64,000 nucleotides of DNA. Source: Methanomassiliicoccales archaeon (GTDB lineage Archaea; Thermoplasmatota; Thermoplasmata; Methanomassiliicoccales; JACIVX01). Under the pieces are notes generated by a model. It was not told the DNA's origin, did not search any database, and worked only from the letters and a program-made list of their open reading frames with translations. Numbering within the stretch: position 1 is the first letter of the stretch; each line of letters starts with the position of its first letter. The translations under genes were made by a program, and so were the position numbers. Where the stretch lies: NCBI GenBank assembly GCA_038850735.1, contig JAWCLO010000001.1:142138-206137 (forward strand), written 5' to 3'. This document shows, piece by piece, positions 53,661 to 63,184 of the stretch.

Positions 53661-55247
53661 ATGTTTAAAACTGAAGTACTGGTAATAGGCGGAGGAGCTA
53701 CAGGAGCCGGGATTGCCAGAGATCTTGCGCTTCGCGGTGCTGAAGTCACTCTGATTGAAGGGTCTGATTTTGCGTTCGGGGCCTCGGGACGTTGTCATGG
53801 CATGTTGCACAGCGGAGCTCGTTATGCCGTAACTGATCCTATATCAGCTTCTGAATGTGCAATAGAGAATAAAATTCTGAAAAGAATAGCAGACTTCTGC
53901 ATAGAAGACACTGGCGGTTTTTTTATAGGCTTACCGAACGATGACGAATGCTATCCAGATCTTTTTATGTCAGCATGCAGAAAAGCGGGGGTAGATGCAA
54001 TAGAGATTTCGGTTAATGAAGCTTTCAAAGAGGAACCACTACTTTCTGAGAATATCGTTGCTTCAATTGATGTTCCTGACGCGTCTATCGATCCATTTAT
54101 GCTAGTACTCGGAAATATTGAGTCGGCCAGAAGCGCTGGAAGTACTGCTCTTAATTATCACCTTGTCAGGAAGTTTGACGTACGAGAAAGTAGAATAGAG
54201 AAAGTTTATGTTGAAAATTTGAGAAATGGTAGCATCGATGAGTATAGACCTGAAATTGTTATAAATGCAACTGGTGCGTGGGCCAATCACATCGCCGCTC
54301 TAGCTGGAGTCAGCATCGATCTTACGATGGACAAGGGTTCGATGGTCGTTCTCGGAAGAAGATTTACACATAGGTTGATAAACAGATTAAGAAAACCGTC
54401 AAATGGGGATATAGTAGTTCCGAATTACTCTTCATCGATAATAGGTACAACCTCAATTACAGTATCGTCACCGACATCAACGTCAGTATCGGAACAAGAA
54501 GTCGATCTACTTATGCGCGAAGCTGCAATGATGATGCCCCCGATAAATGCATCCAGGGCTATACGTGCTTACGCAGGAATCAGACCGCTAGTTAGCAGAA
54601 AAGGGGGAGATTCAAGAGAGATAAGTAGAACTTTTCAGTTAATTGATCATTCAGAAAAGGGCATCGAAAATCTCATTAGCGTAATAGGAGGAAAACTAAC
54701 AACGTATAGACTTATGGCCGAGAAGGTGTCAGACATCGTGTGTTCTAGACTTGGGATTTCTGCTTCTTGTCGGACTTCATTAGAGCCTCTTTCCATTCCA
54801 TATGGAGAAATGCACAACAAGATGATCGGCAGAGGTTCGCCGACAGTTGAAATCCAAACTCATGAAAATAATGGGGAATTGAGACGCGACGAAGTCGTAT
54901 GTTCCTGTGAGAAAATTAAGAGGCAGGAAGTGGAATTTTGGGCTTCGCATCCCGACGTCAGGGGGTTATCGGATGTCATGCGACGGACAAGAGCGGGAAT
55001 GGGCTACTGTCAGTCAGGGCTCTGCGTCTTCAATCTCTTGACCATGCTTATAGAGTACAGCGACACTGACCCACTATATTTGCTCACAGAGTATTTGAAG
55101 GAACGAGAAAAAGGGATCAAACCTGTTTTGCTTAAGGGGCAGATTGTCGAGGAGATTTTCAAAGAATGCCTGCTGAATGGTGTTTATCATATCTCTGATC
55201 TTGCAGAGGCGCTTCGGAATGAAGAAAATGCTGAAGGCAGAAACTGA
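53661..55247 (+). CDS. glpA: Anaerobic glycerol-3-phosphate dehydrogenase, subunit A
   Basis: FAD subunit that oxidises glycerol 3-phosphate to dihydroxyacetone phosphate. The 528-residue protein starts with the FAD motif VIGGGATGAGIARDLALRG and the GlpA/GlpD-type GASGRCHGMLHSGARYAV. The C-terminal BFD-like 2Fe-2S region has VVCSCEKIKRQEV and GMGYCQSGLCVFN, four cysteines in the GlpA pattern. It lies nine bases after glpK and overlaps glpB. Confidence 0.94.
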   Translation: MFKTEVLVIGGGATGAGIARDLALRGAEVTLIEGSDFAFGASGRCHGMLHSGARYAVTDPISASECAIENKILKRIADFCIEDTGGFFIGLPNDDECYPDLFMSACRKAGVDAIEISVNEAFKEEPLLSENIVASIDVPDASIDPFMLVLGNIESARSAGSTALNYHLVRKFDVRESRIEKVYVENLRNGSIDEYRPEIVINATGAWANHIAALAGVSIDLTMDKGSMVVLGRRFTHRLINRLRKPSNGDIVVPNYSSSIIGTTSITVSSPTSTSVSEQEVDLLMREAAMMMPPINASRAIRAYAGIRPLVSRKGGDSREISRTFQLIDHSEKGIENLISVIGGKLTTYRLMAEKVSDIVCSRLGISASCRTSLEPLSIPYGEMHNKMIGRGSPTVEIQTHENNGELRRDEVVCSCEKIKRQEVEFWASHPDVRGLSDVMRRTRAGMGYCQSGLCVFNLLTMLIEYSDTDPLYLLTEYLKEREKGIKPVLLKGQIVEEIFKECLLNGVYHISDLAEALRNEENAEGRN

Positions 55248-56496
55248 TGTTTTGGTGATCGGAAGCGGCGCCGCCGGATTGCTTGCTGGTACCATACTAT
55301 CCAATTTAGGCAATAATGTCATTATTGCTGGCACTGGCGCAACGATGACTTCCATTTCAACGGGCAATATTATTTTTCTGAACGATATTTGTGCGATTTC
55401 GAATGATAAGAAGCCGCTGAGAATTAAGGATTATCTGAAATTTGAGCTACCGGGGGTTTTTGACAGAGTAGATTTGGATAAAATCAGACCAGAGATTTGC
55501 AGAATGCTATCGTTCCTTGTCCCGAGATTAGATGGTGCCGGTTTAGCAATGATGGGGGACTTGCAGAAGAAATATCTTATTCCATCGAACACTGGCTTTA
55601 CATATTCATGCGAATTGGCGCAGTATTTTGCCTCGCAGGGAAATCTCGAAGATATCTCACACGGGTCCGTTGCCCTATTAGGACTCGTCGGCTATTCAGA
55701 TTTTGATCCTGACTTAGCATCAAGAATACTCATGAGGACCAGCGGTTTGAGCACAAAAGCTTTTTGGACACAGATGCAAGACATAGGAAGAAGGGGAGAG
55801 ATGCACGCTACGGAAATTGCTTTTCTTTCCCGTAATACAGGATTTCAAGAATCGATTGCAGAAGCGATAAAGGATATAGATTGCGACACCGTAGGCATAC
55901 CGCCGATCTATCCTCTGCAAGATTATCACAAAAAGATGGAGCTTTTGCAAAAAGAGACAGGAAGAAGGATATTCGAAGTCGTCACTCCTCTATCGTTGCC
56001 AGGTTTGCGGCTCCAAGAAGCAATGGAATCTATCGCTAGAAATGAAGGAGTTAAATTATGTCCTGGTCTTATAGCAACGAGACTGAAGACTTTTGGAAAT
56101 AGGGCTGAATCAATCGTACTAAAGGGGAAATACATAGAAACTGAAGTGAAATTTCGATGTCTCATTGCAAGCACTGGCGGAATGTTTGGGAGGGCGATAA
56201 CAAACAGCGATAATGGCATGAGAGATATTCTTAATGCATTCGAGATTTCCAATATTGACGGTCTGGATGATGCCGTTGCACAAAGCAGATATAGAGAATC
56301 CATTCAGATCATTAGCAGAATGGGGTTGCGCTGTGATAATATGCTAAGAATTTTCCTAAGAGGTGGTAAAGTTGCTGAAAATGTTTTTGGCGCAGGTTCA
56401 TGTCTTGAGGGGCTTTCTTTCGCATCTGGCTATGGTCTCGGTACCGCATTCTTTACAGCCTGGCTATCGGCGATGAATGCGATGGAGGTGTTATAG
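55219..56496 (+). CDS. glpB: Anaerobic glycerol-3-phosphate dehydrogenase, subunit B
   Basis: Second flavin subunit, 425 residues. The dinucleotide motif is DVLVIGSGAAGLLAGTILSNLGNNV at the N-terminus. The C-terminal FAD segment GAGSCLEGLSFASGYGLGTAFFTAW is typical of GlpB. The frame opens at 55177, but ATG 55219 (or 55228) removes a hydrophobic run that overlaps glpA coding and gives the family-like start. The sequence is more diverged from bacterial GlpB than GlpA and GlpK are from theirs. Confidence 0.87.
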   Translation: MKKMLKAETDVLVIGSGAAGLLAGTILSNLGNNVIIAGTGATMTSISTGNIIFLNDICAISNDKKPLRIKDYLKFELPGVFDRVDLDKIRPEICRMLSFLVPRLDGAGLAMMGDLQKKYLIPSNTGFTYSCELAQYFASQGNLEDISHGSVALLGLVGYSDFDPDLASRILMRTSGLSTKAFWTQMQDIGRRGEMHATEIAFLSRNTGFQESIAEAIKDIDCDTVGIPPIYPLQDYHKKMELLQKETGRRIFEVVTPLSLPGLRLQEAMESIARNEGVKLCPGLIATRLKTFGNRAESIVLKGKYIETEVKFRCLIASTGGMFGRAITNSDNGMRDILNAFEISNIDGLDDAVAQSRYRESIQIISRMGLRCDNMLRIFLRGGKVAENVFGAGSCLEGLSFASGYGLGTAFFTAWLSAMNAMEVL

Positions 56497-56499
56497 ATC

Positions 56500-57570
56500 A
56501 TGTTTTTCCAATCGAATATCGGCAACTGCATAAAATGCAACGCATGCACAATGGCATGTCCTGTTGTTTCGATTGAGGGGATATCTGTTTTTTCAGGACC
56601 TCGAAATCTCTGTGTTGACACAGCAAGGTATGGTAACGCAGCAGCTATTCTCCCTTCGGATGTATACCGGTGCACAACATGTTGGAAATGCGAGGAATTA
56701 TGCCCTCAATCCCTTCCTTTGGCTGAAACTATCTTGGAATTGCGTAAATCTATTTTTGATTTCAACGTTCTCTCAGATGGACATAAAAAGATCATTGAAA
56801 ATATCGATAAATACGGAAGATCCATCGTTCCAATAACCCAGGAAAGAAAGAAATACAAAGTGAAAAAAGCACCGCTTCTGTATTTCCCTGGATGCATAAG
56901 CGAGATGCGAATTACCTCAATCTTCGATTCAACAATAAGACTTCTTGAAAGGAGCGGTGTCAAATTTGGAATTCCAGATGAATGGGTATGTTGTGGTGCT
57001 CCACTAGAAAAACTTGGAGACTCAGAAAGGCTCGAATTCCTGAGAGATCGGAACCTAGACTATTTCGACGGCTTCGAAGATATTGTAACCTCATGTCCAG
57101 GATGCGCAACACATTTTCTGAAATACTATGATAAGGATCCGCTTCATACCATCGAAATTGTGTGGGAGATGATGAGAAAAAGAAAATTGGTGTTTAAGTC
57201 TCGCAAAAAAGGTCTGCGGGTGGCGCTACATCATCCATGTCACCTCAATCGCACGATAGGTCCGCAAATAATTGATCAGGCGTATGACATTCTCCAATGT
57301 GTAGAGGGTATAGAAATAATCGATCTGGACAAACCAGACGCCTGTTGCGGTGGCGGGGGTGCCGTGGTTGCTGGCTTTCCAGAATTAGCCCTAAAGCTCG
57401 CTACCGAAAAGATGCTAGATGCTCTTCACCACGATGTAGGCCTTCTACTTGCACCATGCCCCTTTTGCGTGCTGAATTTGCGAAGGCCAGGCATAGGAAA
57501 AGTAGAAGATTTCGCCACTTTTATAGAGAGGAATTTGGCATGTAAAAAAGAAGGAGACAAGAAGAAATAA
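56500..57570 (+). CDS. glpC: Anaerobic glycerol-3-phosphate dehydrogenase, Fe-S subunit C
   Basis: Electron-transfer subunit of 356 residues. Two 4Fe-4S motifs (CIKCNACTMACP and CTTCWKCEELCP) are followed by two CCG domains (CCGAPLEKLG near residue 165 and CCGGGGAVVAG near residue 285). In bacteria GlpC carries electrons to membrane quinones; in archaea with HdrD-like partners the acceptor might be a different carrier. No membrane anchor is visible. It closes the glp operon. Confidence 0.93.
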   Translation: MFFQSNIGNCIKCNACTMACPVVSIEGISVFSGPRNLCVDTARYGNAAAILPSDVYRCTTCWKCEELCPQSLPLAETILELRKSIFDFNVLSDGHKKIIENIDKYGRSIVPITQERKKYKVKKAPLLYFPGCISEMRITSIFDSTIRLLERSGVKFGIPDEWVCCGAPLEKLGDSERLEFLRDRNLDYFDGFEDIVTSCPGCATHFLKYYDKDPLHTIEIVWEMMRKRKLVFKSRKKGLRVALHHPCHLNRTIGPQIIDQAYDILQCVEGIEIIDLDKPDACCGGGGAVVAGFPELALKLATEKMLDALHHDVGLLLAPCPFCVLNLRRPGIGKVEDFATFIERNLACKKEGDKKK

Positions 57571-57618
57571 GCATAAAATAGAAAATCATCAGCTCCTCTA
57601 TAATGAGAAGGTATAAAC

Positions 57619-57834
57619 ATGAATGAGAAACCTCTGTGTTTTTCCTGCCTCTTCCTTGAGGAGAGGCCAGAAGTAGGGGTGAACAATAGACTTATATATT
57701 GTAGAAAGAAAGATAAAATCTTAAGACCAAAATCGAGCTGTGAGTTCTACATTTTAGCTACCGAAGAAAATCGAAATGAGTTACAAAGCCAGCTGTACGG
57801 AGTTTTCTTCGAGGATGAATTCGAAGGAGAATAA
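57619..57834 (+). CDS. Small cysteine-motif protein
   Basis: A 71-residue protein starting MNEKPLCFSCLFLEERPE, with later cysteines in LIYCRKKDKI and KSSCEFYIL. The C-x2-C ... C-x11-C spacing suggests one metal site. The C-terminus is acidic (FFEDEFEGE). AGAAGG eight bases before the ATG is a good ribosome-binding site. It sits between glpC (same strand, 48 bases away) and the convergent GvpD-like pair. Function unknown. Confidence 0.65.
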   Translation: MNEKPLCFSCLFLEERPEVGVNNRLIYCRKKDKILRPKSSCEFYILATEENRNELQSQLYGVFFEDEFEGE

Positions 57835-57838
57835 TATT

Positions 57839-58525
57839 TCATTGCCCCCATTCGAGAAGTGTGATTCTCGATACATCTTGAAGTTGTTTGATTTCAAAAG
57901 GTATCCACTGCGATGATGTGAGCTGTCCTCGCATATGCCTAATCCTCATCTTTCTGTTCAAATGTTCGTCAAATTTCAATTCAATTACACCATCGGCCAT
58001 AGCCATTAGATGATTAACTGTCCTGTCATCATGGACTCCATCATGAACGGTGAAAACAGCCATTCCGACTTCAGATCGTATCCTTGATGATGATATCTGG
58101 AAGAACTTCAAAACAACATTTGCCTGATTGTAAAGGAATAACGTAGATAACGAGTGGACAAATACTTTCAGAGATGTACCTACCTGTTCTGATATTCCCA
58201 GAAGGTTGAACATAATCCCTTCAATATCAGAAACTCTCCGAATAGCCACGTCGTCACATTTAGAGCGAATATCTGCTCCACCAAGGAGACTCGAATGATA
58301 ATCGACGATGAAGAGATTTGTCCCCAATACGTCATGCGGATCGACGCCAAAGGATTCTAGAAGACTCAACAAGTCGCTTGGAAGACAGTCGATTGTCACG
58401 AACACCACTTTTTCCCCTTTTTCAAGATATTTCTGAGCTAGCCCTACATTGAATTCCAGAAGTCCGATGCCTGGACTCCCTATCATAAGGATTGACGAGT
58501 TCTTGGGGAGCTCAAATCGCGCCAT
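57839..58525 (-). CDS. Degenerate RecA/KaiC-like ATPase-fold protein
   Basis: A 228-residue protein with the RecA/KaiC architecture but a broken P-loop: SILMIGSPGIGLLEFNVGLAQKYL keeps the fold yet lacks Gly-Lys-Ser/Thr. KVVFVTIDCLPSDLLSLLESFGV and LKVFVHSLSTLFLY (Walker B-like, no acidic residue) follow in the expected order. It probably cannot bind or hydrolyse ATP normally. The longest frame starts at 58603 inside the upstream gene; ATG 58525 with GAGGT before it is preferred, 12 bases after that gene's stop. Most likely a partner or inhibitor of the upstream ATPase. Confidence 0.72.
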   Translation of the reverse strand: MARFELPKNSSILMIGSPGIGLLEFNVGLAQKYLEKGEKVVFVTIDCLPSDLLSLLESFGVDPHDVLGTNLFIVDYHSSLLGGADIRSKCDDVAIRRVSDIEGIMFNLLGISEQVGTSLKVFVHSLSTLFLYNQANVVLKFFQISSSRIRSEVGMAVFTVHDGVHDDRTVNHLMAMADGVIELKFDEHLNRKMRIRHMRGQLTSSQWIPFEIKQLQDVSRITLLEWGQ

Positions 58526-58536
58526 AGCAACCTCAC

Positions 58537-60048
58537 TCACACAATTGGAACTAGGGAAATTGGACTGCCTTCCGTCTTTTCCTCGAATTCCAAGCCATAG
58601 CATGCTGTAAAAGGTTTCTCACCATATACAACAACTGTTCCCCTGATTGTATCGATTCTGATATGTACCGTTGCTAAATCTGCTATGCGTCTCAGAGATG
58701 AAGCTGAGGAGGGTGCCATGCCAACGAAGATGGCATTATTCTTTCTCACTGCGGTGAGATGATCAGTCAGCTGATCAACCACTTTGTCCCCGTAAATTGA
58801 TTCAAGTGTGTCAAATCCCATTAGAGACAATAAAGGCATAGATGATGTTTGGAGTGCATAGGTGAGATTTTGCCAGCTAAGATCATGCGCTGCAGATTCA
58901 CCTTCGATGGGAAGTAGGTATTTCTGGAGAGTGTTTATATGAGTGGCTTTTTCTGGAATCCTTACGTGTTCATCAAATTCCACTTCACCAACGGAAGTGG
59001 ATAATCGATTCCTCAGAGTTTCAGCGCTCGCCTTCCGCATTGGCATCCAAATCACCCCCCTACCTTGTGAAACGAAGTTAAATACCAGAGCTTTTTCAAT
59101 TGCCAAACTCACGCTCGTCGGAATTCCGTATCCAAACTCAATAAGCACGATTGACCCTTTTTCAACTCCACCTCCAAGCAACCGATCCATGTCTCCTATG
59201 CCGAAAGATATGAGCCCATTCGAATCTTTAATCGATTTCCACTTGATCCGTTCTGAAAGGTCAAAATAATACGCTGTGCCGAAAGTCCTTACTCGACCTC
59301 CTGAAAGGGAAAATAGGCAGTGTGTATGCTCTATCTCAAATCCCCTCAATTTCTTTATCTCGATCTCCCTGATTCTCCTCATTCGGTAATCTAACAATTT
59401 TAATAACACAACACCGTCTGCGAGGTAATCCAATTGAGTGTCAGCGCTTTCTAGCACGAACAGGACACTCACGCCACGGCATTCCACAAAATCTGATTGA
59501 ATTGTTGTAATCAAATCAGCACAAGTTTTCCCGTACCTTTGTGCAAGTGCATCAATGCTATCGATGATAATGAGGACTTTTTCCTTTTCATACCTATTAA
59601 TTATGTCACGGAGAATTTCCACTTCCTCGAGATCATTACCAATCTTCAGAACAACATGCTTCTTTGAAATCTCGGAAATACCGGCAGATTCAAGAGTCAC
59701 TCTATCGGACCCGTTTTCGTCACTTGTCGTCTTTCCATGTCCTTCTTTTGCATGATGCGCTGCATAGAGCGCTATGCTACCCTCAAGTATTTTCTCTTTA
59801 AGCCATGGAAATTGAGATATCAAAGAAGCATCGGAAACTCGAGTGGAAAGATAGAAGCATTTTTCCTCTGCTCTCAATTCTTCTACTAATTGAAGAGCAA
59901 GTGTAGTTTTGCCTGTGCCAGCATTCCCTCGCAGTATCATTGATCGACCGCCTTTCTCTGCTAAAAAGGCGAGTATTTCTGAAGGAAGTCTGGAATTTCT
60001 TTTCAAGATTCCATCAGACGCAAATGCCGACTTGGCGGCGCTGTTCAT
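58537..60048 (-). CDS. GvpD-like double RecA-domain P-loop ATPase
   Basis: A 503-residue protein. Domain 1 (about 20-235) has an intact Walker A, RGNAGTGKTTLALQLVEEL, a sensor-like CFYLSTRVSDASLISQFPWL, and Walker B KVLIIIDSIDALAQ. This order resembles archaeal GvpD proteins, named after the gas-vesicle repressor but widespread in archaea without gas vesicles. Domain 2 (about 255-490) starts GIGDMDRLLGGGVEKGSIVLIEFGYGIPTSV, a KaiC-like fold with no Lys-Ser/Thr. Together with the downstream gene there are three RecA-like domains and one working P-loop. It is divergent from the glmU-like gene. Confidence 0.78.
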   Translation of the reverse strand: MNSAAKSAFASDGILKRNSRLPSEILAFLAEKGGRSMILRGNAGTGKTTLALQLVEELRAEEKCFYLSTRVSDASLISQFPWLKEKILEGSIALYAAHHAKEGHGKTTSDENGSDRVTLESAGISEISKKHVVLKIGNDLEEVEILRDIINRYEKEKVLIIIDSIDALAQRYGKTCADLITTIQSDFVECRGVSVLFVLESADTQLDYLADGVVLLKLLDYRMRRIREIEIKKLRGFEIEHTHCLFSLSGGRVRTFGTAYYFDLSERIKWKSIKDSNGLISFGIGDMDRLLGGGVEKGSIVLIEFGYGIPTSVSLAIEKALVFNFVSQGRGVIWMPMRKASAETLRNRLSTSVGEVEFDEHVRIPEKATHINTLQKYLLPIEGESAAHDLSWQNLTYALQTSSMPLLSLMGFDTLESIYGDKVVDQLTDHLTAVRKNNAIFVGMAPSSASSLRRIADLATVHIRIDTIRGTVVVYGEKPFTACYGLEFEEKTEGSPISLVPIV

Positions 60049-60202
60049 TAGTTCTTTATCCGATTGATACCAAATAAAATTTGTTCAGATATTTTCATTT
60101 GCGATAGCAAGAAACAAAATGACTTAATGCTATGGATAACTATCAATGCAAAAAAAGTATAAAGAAGGAGAATTTGAATCAAACCTGCAGGAGGATGCAT
60201 TC

Positions 60203-61393
60203 ATGAAAGCCGTTGTCTTAGCAGCTGGGGAGGGGACAAGACTCCGCCCATTTACAAACTCACGTCCGAAACCTATGCTGCCAGTTGGGAATAAACCTAT
60301 TATGGAATACATTATTGAATCACTTGCTTCAAATGGCATTAAGGACATTATTGTCGTAGTTGGATATAAAAAAGAAAAAATCATGTCTTATTTCCAGGAT
60401 GGGATGAAATTTGGTGTAGACATTCATTACGTTCATCAGGAGAAGCAAATAGGCACATCACATGCACTACTTTGCGCGAAAGAATTGCTCGATGATGATT
60501 TTATCGTTCTGGCTGGGGACAATATTATCGATGCTAACAGCATCGGAGATCTGCTCAAATATCACAAAATCCCATCAGTACTTGTTACTGAAAGCGATAA
60601 TCCATCAAAATACGGAGTTGTTGAGATCCACAACGGTAAAATAACAGGTCTAATCGAAAAGCCCGCAGTTGCGCCTGGAAATTTGATAAGCACTGGCATA
60701 TATCTATTCAGTCCTGATATTCTGAAAAGGATTGAGAGAGAAATGAATGACGGTGCCCTTGGCATTTCAAATGCAATGCAGAAGATGCTCAATGAAATTG
60801 AGATTTTTGCAGTAAAGACTCATGGAAAATGGGCAGATGTTGTTTATCCATGGCAAATAATTGAGGTTAATTCGGCAATTCTCAAATTCAAAGGACAGAC
60901 AACGTCAGGGACGATTGAAGATCATGTCGTTATAAAGGGGCCAGTAGTTGTAGGCGCAGGCACAACAATTAGATCCGGAACCTATATTAACGGACCGGTT
61001 TTAATTGGAGAGGGTTGCGAAATTGGTCCAAATGCAACTATTTTACCAGCATCGAGTATTGGCAAAAACGTACAGATTGGATCTTACACCCTCATCAGCA
61101 ATTCGGTCATAATGGATAATGTGTTCATTGATTCTCATTCTCATATATCGAATTCAGTCATCGATGAGGGGACAAAAGCATCACCAAGTCTCATGTGCAT
61201 ATCTGGTAAGTCCTTCGTCAGAATTGGCGAGGAGTTTCATAAATTAGACAATGTAGGTGCCCTGATAGGTCAAAACGCAATCATCGGATCTCATGTCTCA
61301 ATAGCGCCGGGAATAGTCGTAGGTGCTGGCGTCACCATCAAAGACGGAGTGAGAGTTACTGAGAATCTTGAAAACGGCTGCGTAGTGGTCTGA
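60203..61393 (+). CDS. Bifunctional sugar-1-phosphate nucleotidylyltransferase/acetyltransferase (GlmU-like)
   Basis: Expected to acetylate glucosamine 1-phosphate and couple it to UTP, giving UDP-GlcNAc. The 396-residue protein begins with the nucleotidyltransferase motif LAAGEGTRLRPFTNSRPKPMLPVGNKPI; ADVVYPWQIIEVN closes that domain. The C-terminal left-handed beta-helix has hexapeptide repeats (VVIKGPVVVGAGTTIRSGTYINGPVLIGEGCEIG) from about residue 245. The frame opens at 60146; GGAGGATG before ATG 60203 fixes the start. One base separates its stop from the glmS ATG region, so the two act in one pathway. Confidence 0.92.
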   Translation: MKAVVLAAGEGTRLRPFTNSRPKPMLPVGNKPIMEYIIESLASNGIKDIIVVVGYKKEKIMSYFQDGMKFGVDIHYVHQEKQIGTSHALLCAKELLDDDFIVLAGDNIIDANSIGDLLKYHKIPSVLVTESDNPSKYGVVEIHNGKITGLIEKPAVAPGNLISTGIYLFSPDILKRIEREMNDGALGISNAMQKMLNEIEIFAVKTHGKWADVVYPWQIIEVNSAILKFKGQTTSGTIEDHVVIKGPVVVGAGTTIRSGTYINGPVLIGEGCEIGPNATILPASSIGKNVQIGSYTLISNSVIMDNVFIDSHSHISNSVIDEGTKASPSLMCISGKSFVRIGEEFHKLDNVGALIGQNAIIGSHVSIAPGIVVGAGVTIKDGVRVTENLENGCVVV

Positions 61394-63184
61394 ATGTGCG
61401 GCATTGTAGGGTATACAGGTTCCAGGGAGGCATCTGGAATTCTGATTGATGCCTTGAAGAGACTTGAGTATCGAGGATACGATTCAGCGGGTATTGCGGT
61501 CACCGGGGGTAAAATCCAGATTGCTAAAGACAAAGGCGAAATATCTCGTCTGGAAAAGACGTTGCCGAAGCTCAGTGGCAAGGTAGGTATAGGCCACACA
61601 AGATGGGCTACATGCGGCAAACCATCGCAAAACAACGCCCACCCCTTTCTTGATTGCTCAGGCAGATTCGCATTAGTACACAACGGTATAATTGAGAATC
61701 ACAGAGAGCTGCGCAAACAACTCGAAGCTGATGGACATGTATTCACATCCGAAACAGATACAGAAGTGCTTGTCCACCTCGTCGAACGTTTTTCCGAGAA
61801 CGGAGCTGACGATGGGTTGCGAAAGGCGCTTAGATACGTCAAGGGTACCTATGCCATTGCGTTAATTGAAAGAGGATCCGATAGAATTGTTGCTGCGCGC
61901 AAAGAAAACCCACTAATAATCGGATTGGGCGTGGGGGAGAACTTTGTCGCATCTGATGTCACGGCGATACTCAATCATACAAATAAAGTCATCTACATGA
62001 TGGATGGAGAACTAGCGATAGTAACGCCCAACAAGGTTGAGTTGTATGACGAAACTGGTACTGGAATCACAAGAAAACCCGAGTTTGTAAATTGGAATGT
62101 CGAAGATGCTGAACGAGGCGGATTTGAGCATTTCATGCTCAAGGAGATTTTTGAACAACCATCCTCAATTCACAATTCCCTGCTCGGTATTCTGGACAAC
62201 ATAGAGGAAGAGGAGTTTCTCCAGAATGTCGATTTCAATTCGATAAAGATAATCGCCTGTGGGTCCTCCTATTACGCTGGGATGACGGGAAAATATATCA
62301 TTGAAGCTCTTTCTGAAATTCCAGTTACATTAGAGTTAGCATCGGAATACAGATATTCCTGTGGAACTTACGAGAAGCCGCTTGTAATCCTCGTCAGCCA
62401 AAGCGGTGAGACCGCAGATACGCTCGCAGCAGCGAGGGAAGCTAAGAAAAGAGGATGCCGCACGGTCGCGGTAACGAATGTCGTAGGCAGTACAATCACA
62501 AGGGAGGTAGACGAGGTTTTCTATACAAGAGCAGGGCCAGAGATAGGAGTGGCTGCCACAAAGTCGTTTGTTACGCAACTTGTCTCACTATATCTAATTG
62601 GAATACGTATTGGGTTACTGCAAGGGAAGCTATCTTACGAGAAGCTTCGATCATTGAAGGAAGAATTGAGATCCATGCCAAAACATGTCAATATGGTTTT
62701 GGATAAGAAGAGTGAAATAGAACAAAATGCAGAATTACTCGTTGACGCTCAAAGTGTTTTCTACATCGGAAGGAACATCAACTATCCAATTATGCTAGAG
62801 GGCGCCCTGAAATTGAAAGAGATCTCTTACATTCACGCAGAGGGTTATGCAGCAGGTGAATTGAAACATGGTCCGCTCGCCCTTCTCGATAGGAAAACGC
62901 CTGTTGTCGCTTCTTGCGTTAGAGATCATACTTTTGAGAAGATGATTTCAAACATCTCCGAAGTAGCAGCAAGGGATAGCCCTGTGCTCGCCATCGGATT
63001 TACTGATGATCGCGATGTTATGGCGGTTGTGGATCGATTTATCGGAATACCAAGGGTCGATCCGCTCTTCACGCCAATTCCGATCACAGTTGTGCTACAA
63101 CTTCTTGCATATTATACAGCGAAGAAAAAAGGATGCTCAATTGATAAGCCTCGGAATCTTGCCAAAAGCGTGACCGTTGAATGA
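61394..63184 (+). CDS. glmS: Glutamine-fructose-6-phosphate aminotransferase (isomerizing)
   Basis: Makes glucosamine 6-phosphate from fructose 6-phosphate and glutamine. The 596-residue protein starts MCGIVGYTGS, with Cys2 the glutaminase nucleophile; GIGHTRWATCGKPSQNNAHP and HNGIIENH follow. The two SIS domains contain IACGSSYYAGMTGKYIIE near residue 290 and VSQSGETADTLAA near residue 335. The C-terminal signature DKPRNLAKSVTVE is complete. With the upstream gene it supplies UDP-GlcNAc for glycoprotein or surface sugar synthesis; GlmM must lie elsewhere. Confidence 0.96.
   Translation: MCGIVGYTGSREASGILIDALKRLEYRGYDSAGIAVTGGKIQIAKDKGEISRLEKTLPKLSGKVGIGHTRWATCGKPSQNNAHPFLDCSGRFALVHNGIIENHRELRKQLEADGHVFTSETDTEVLVHLVERFSENGADDGLRKALRYVKGTYAIALIERGSDRIVAARKENPLIIGLGVGENFVASDVTAILNHTNKVIYMMDGELAIVTPNKVELYDETGTGITRKPEFVNWNVEDAERGGFEHFMLKEIFEQPSSIHNSLLGILDNIEEEEFLQNVDFNSIKIIACGSSYYAGMTGKYIIEALSEIPVTLELASEYRYSCGTYEKPLVILVSQSGETADTLAAAREAKKRGCRTVAVTNVVGSTITREVDEVFYTRAGPEIGVAATKSFVTQLVSLYLIGIRIGLLQGKLSYEKLRSLKEELRSMPKHVNMVLDKKSEIEQNAELLVDAQSVFYIGRNINYPIMLEGALKLKEISYIHAEGYAAGELKHGPLALLDRKTPVVASCVRDHTFEKMISNISEVAARDSPVLAIGFTDDRDVMAVVDRFIGIPRVDPLFTPIPITVVLQLLAYYTAKKKGCSIDKPRNLAKSVTVE

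Noticed and set aside
57839-60048. Gas vesicle gene cluster
   Set aside because: No gvpA, gvpN, gvpO or other structural gene is present; the resemblance is only to the P-loop family that includes GvpD.
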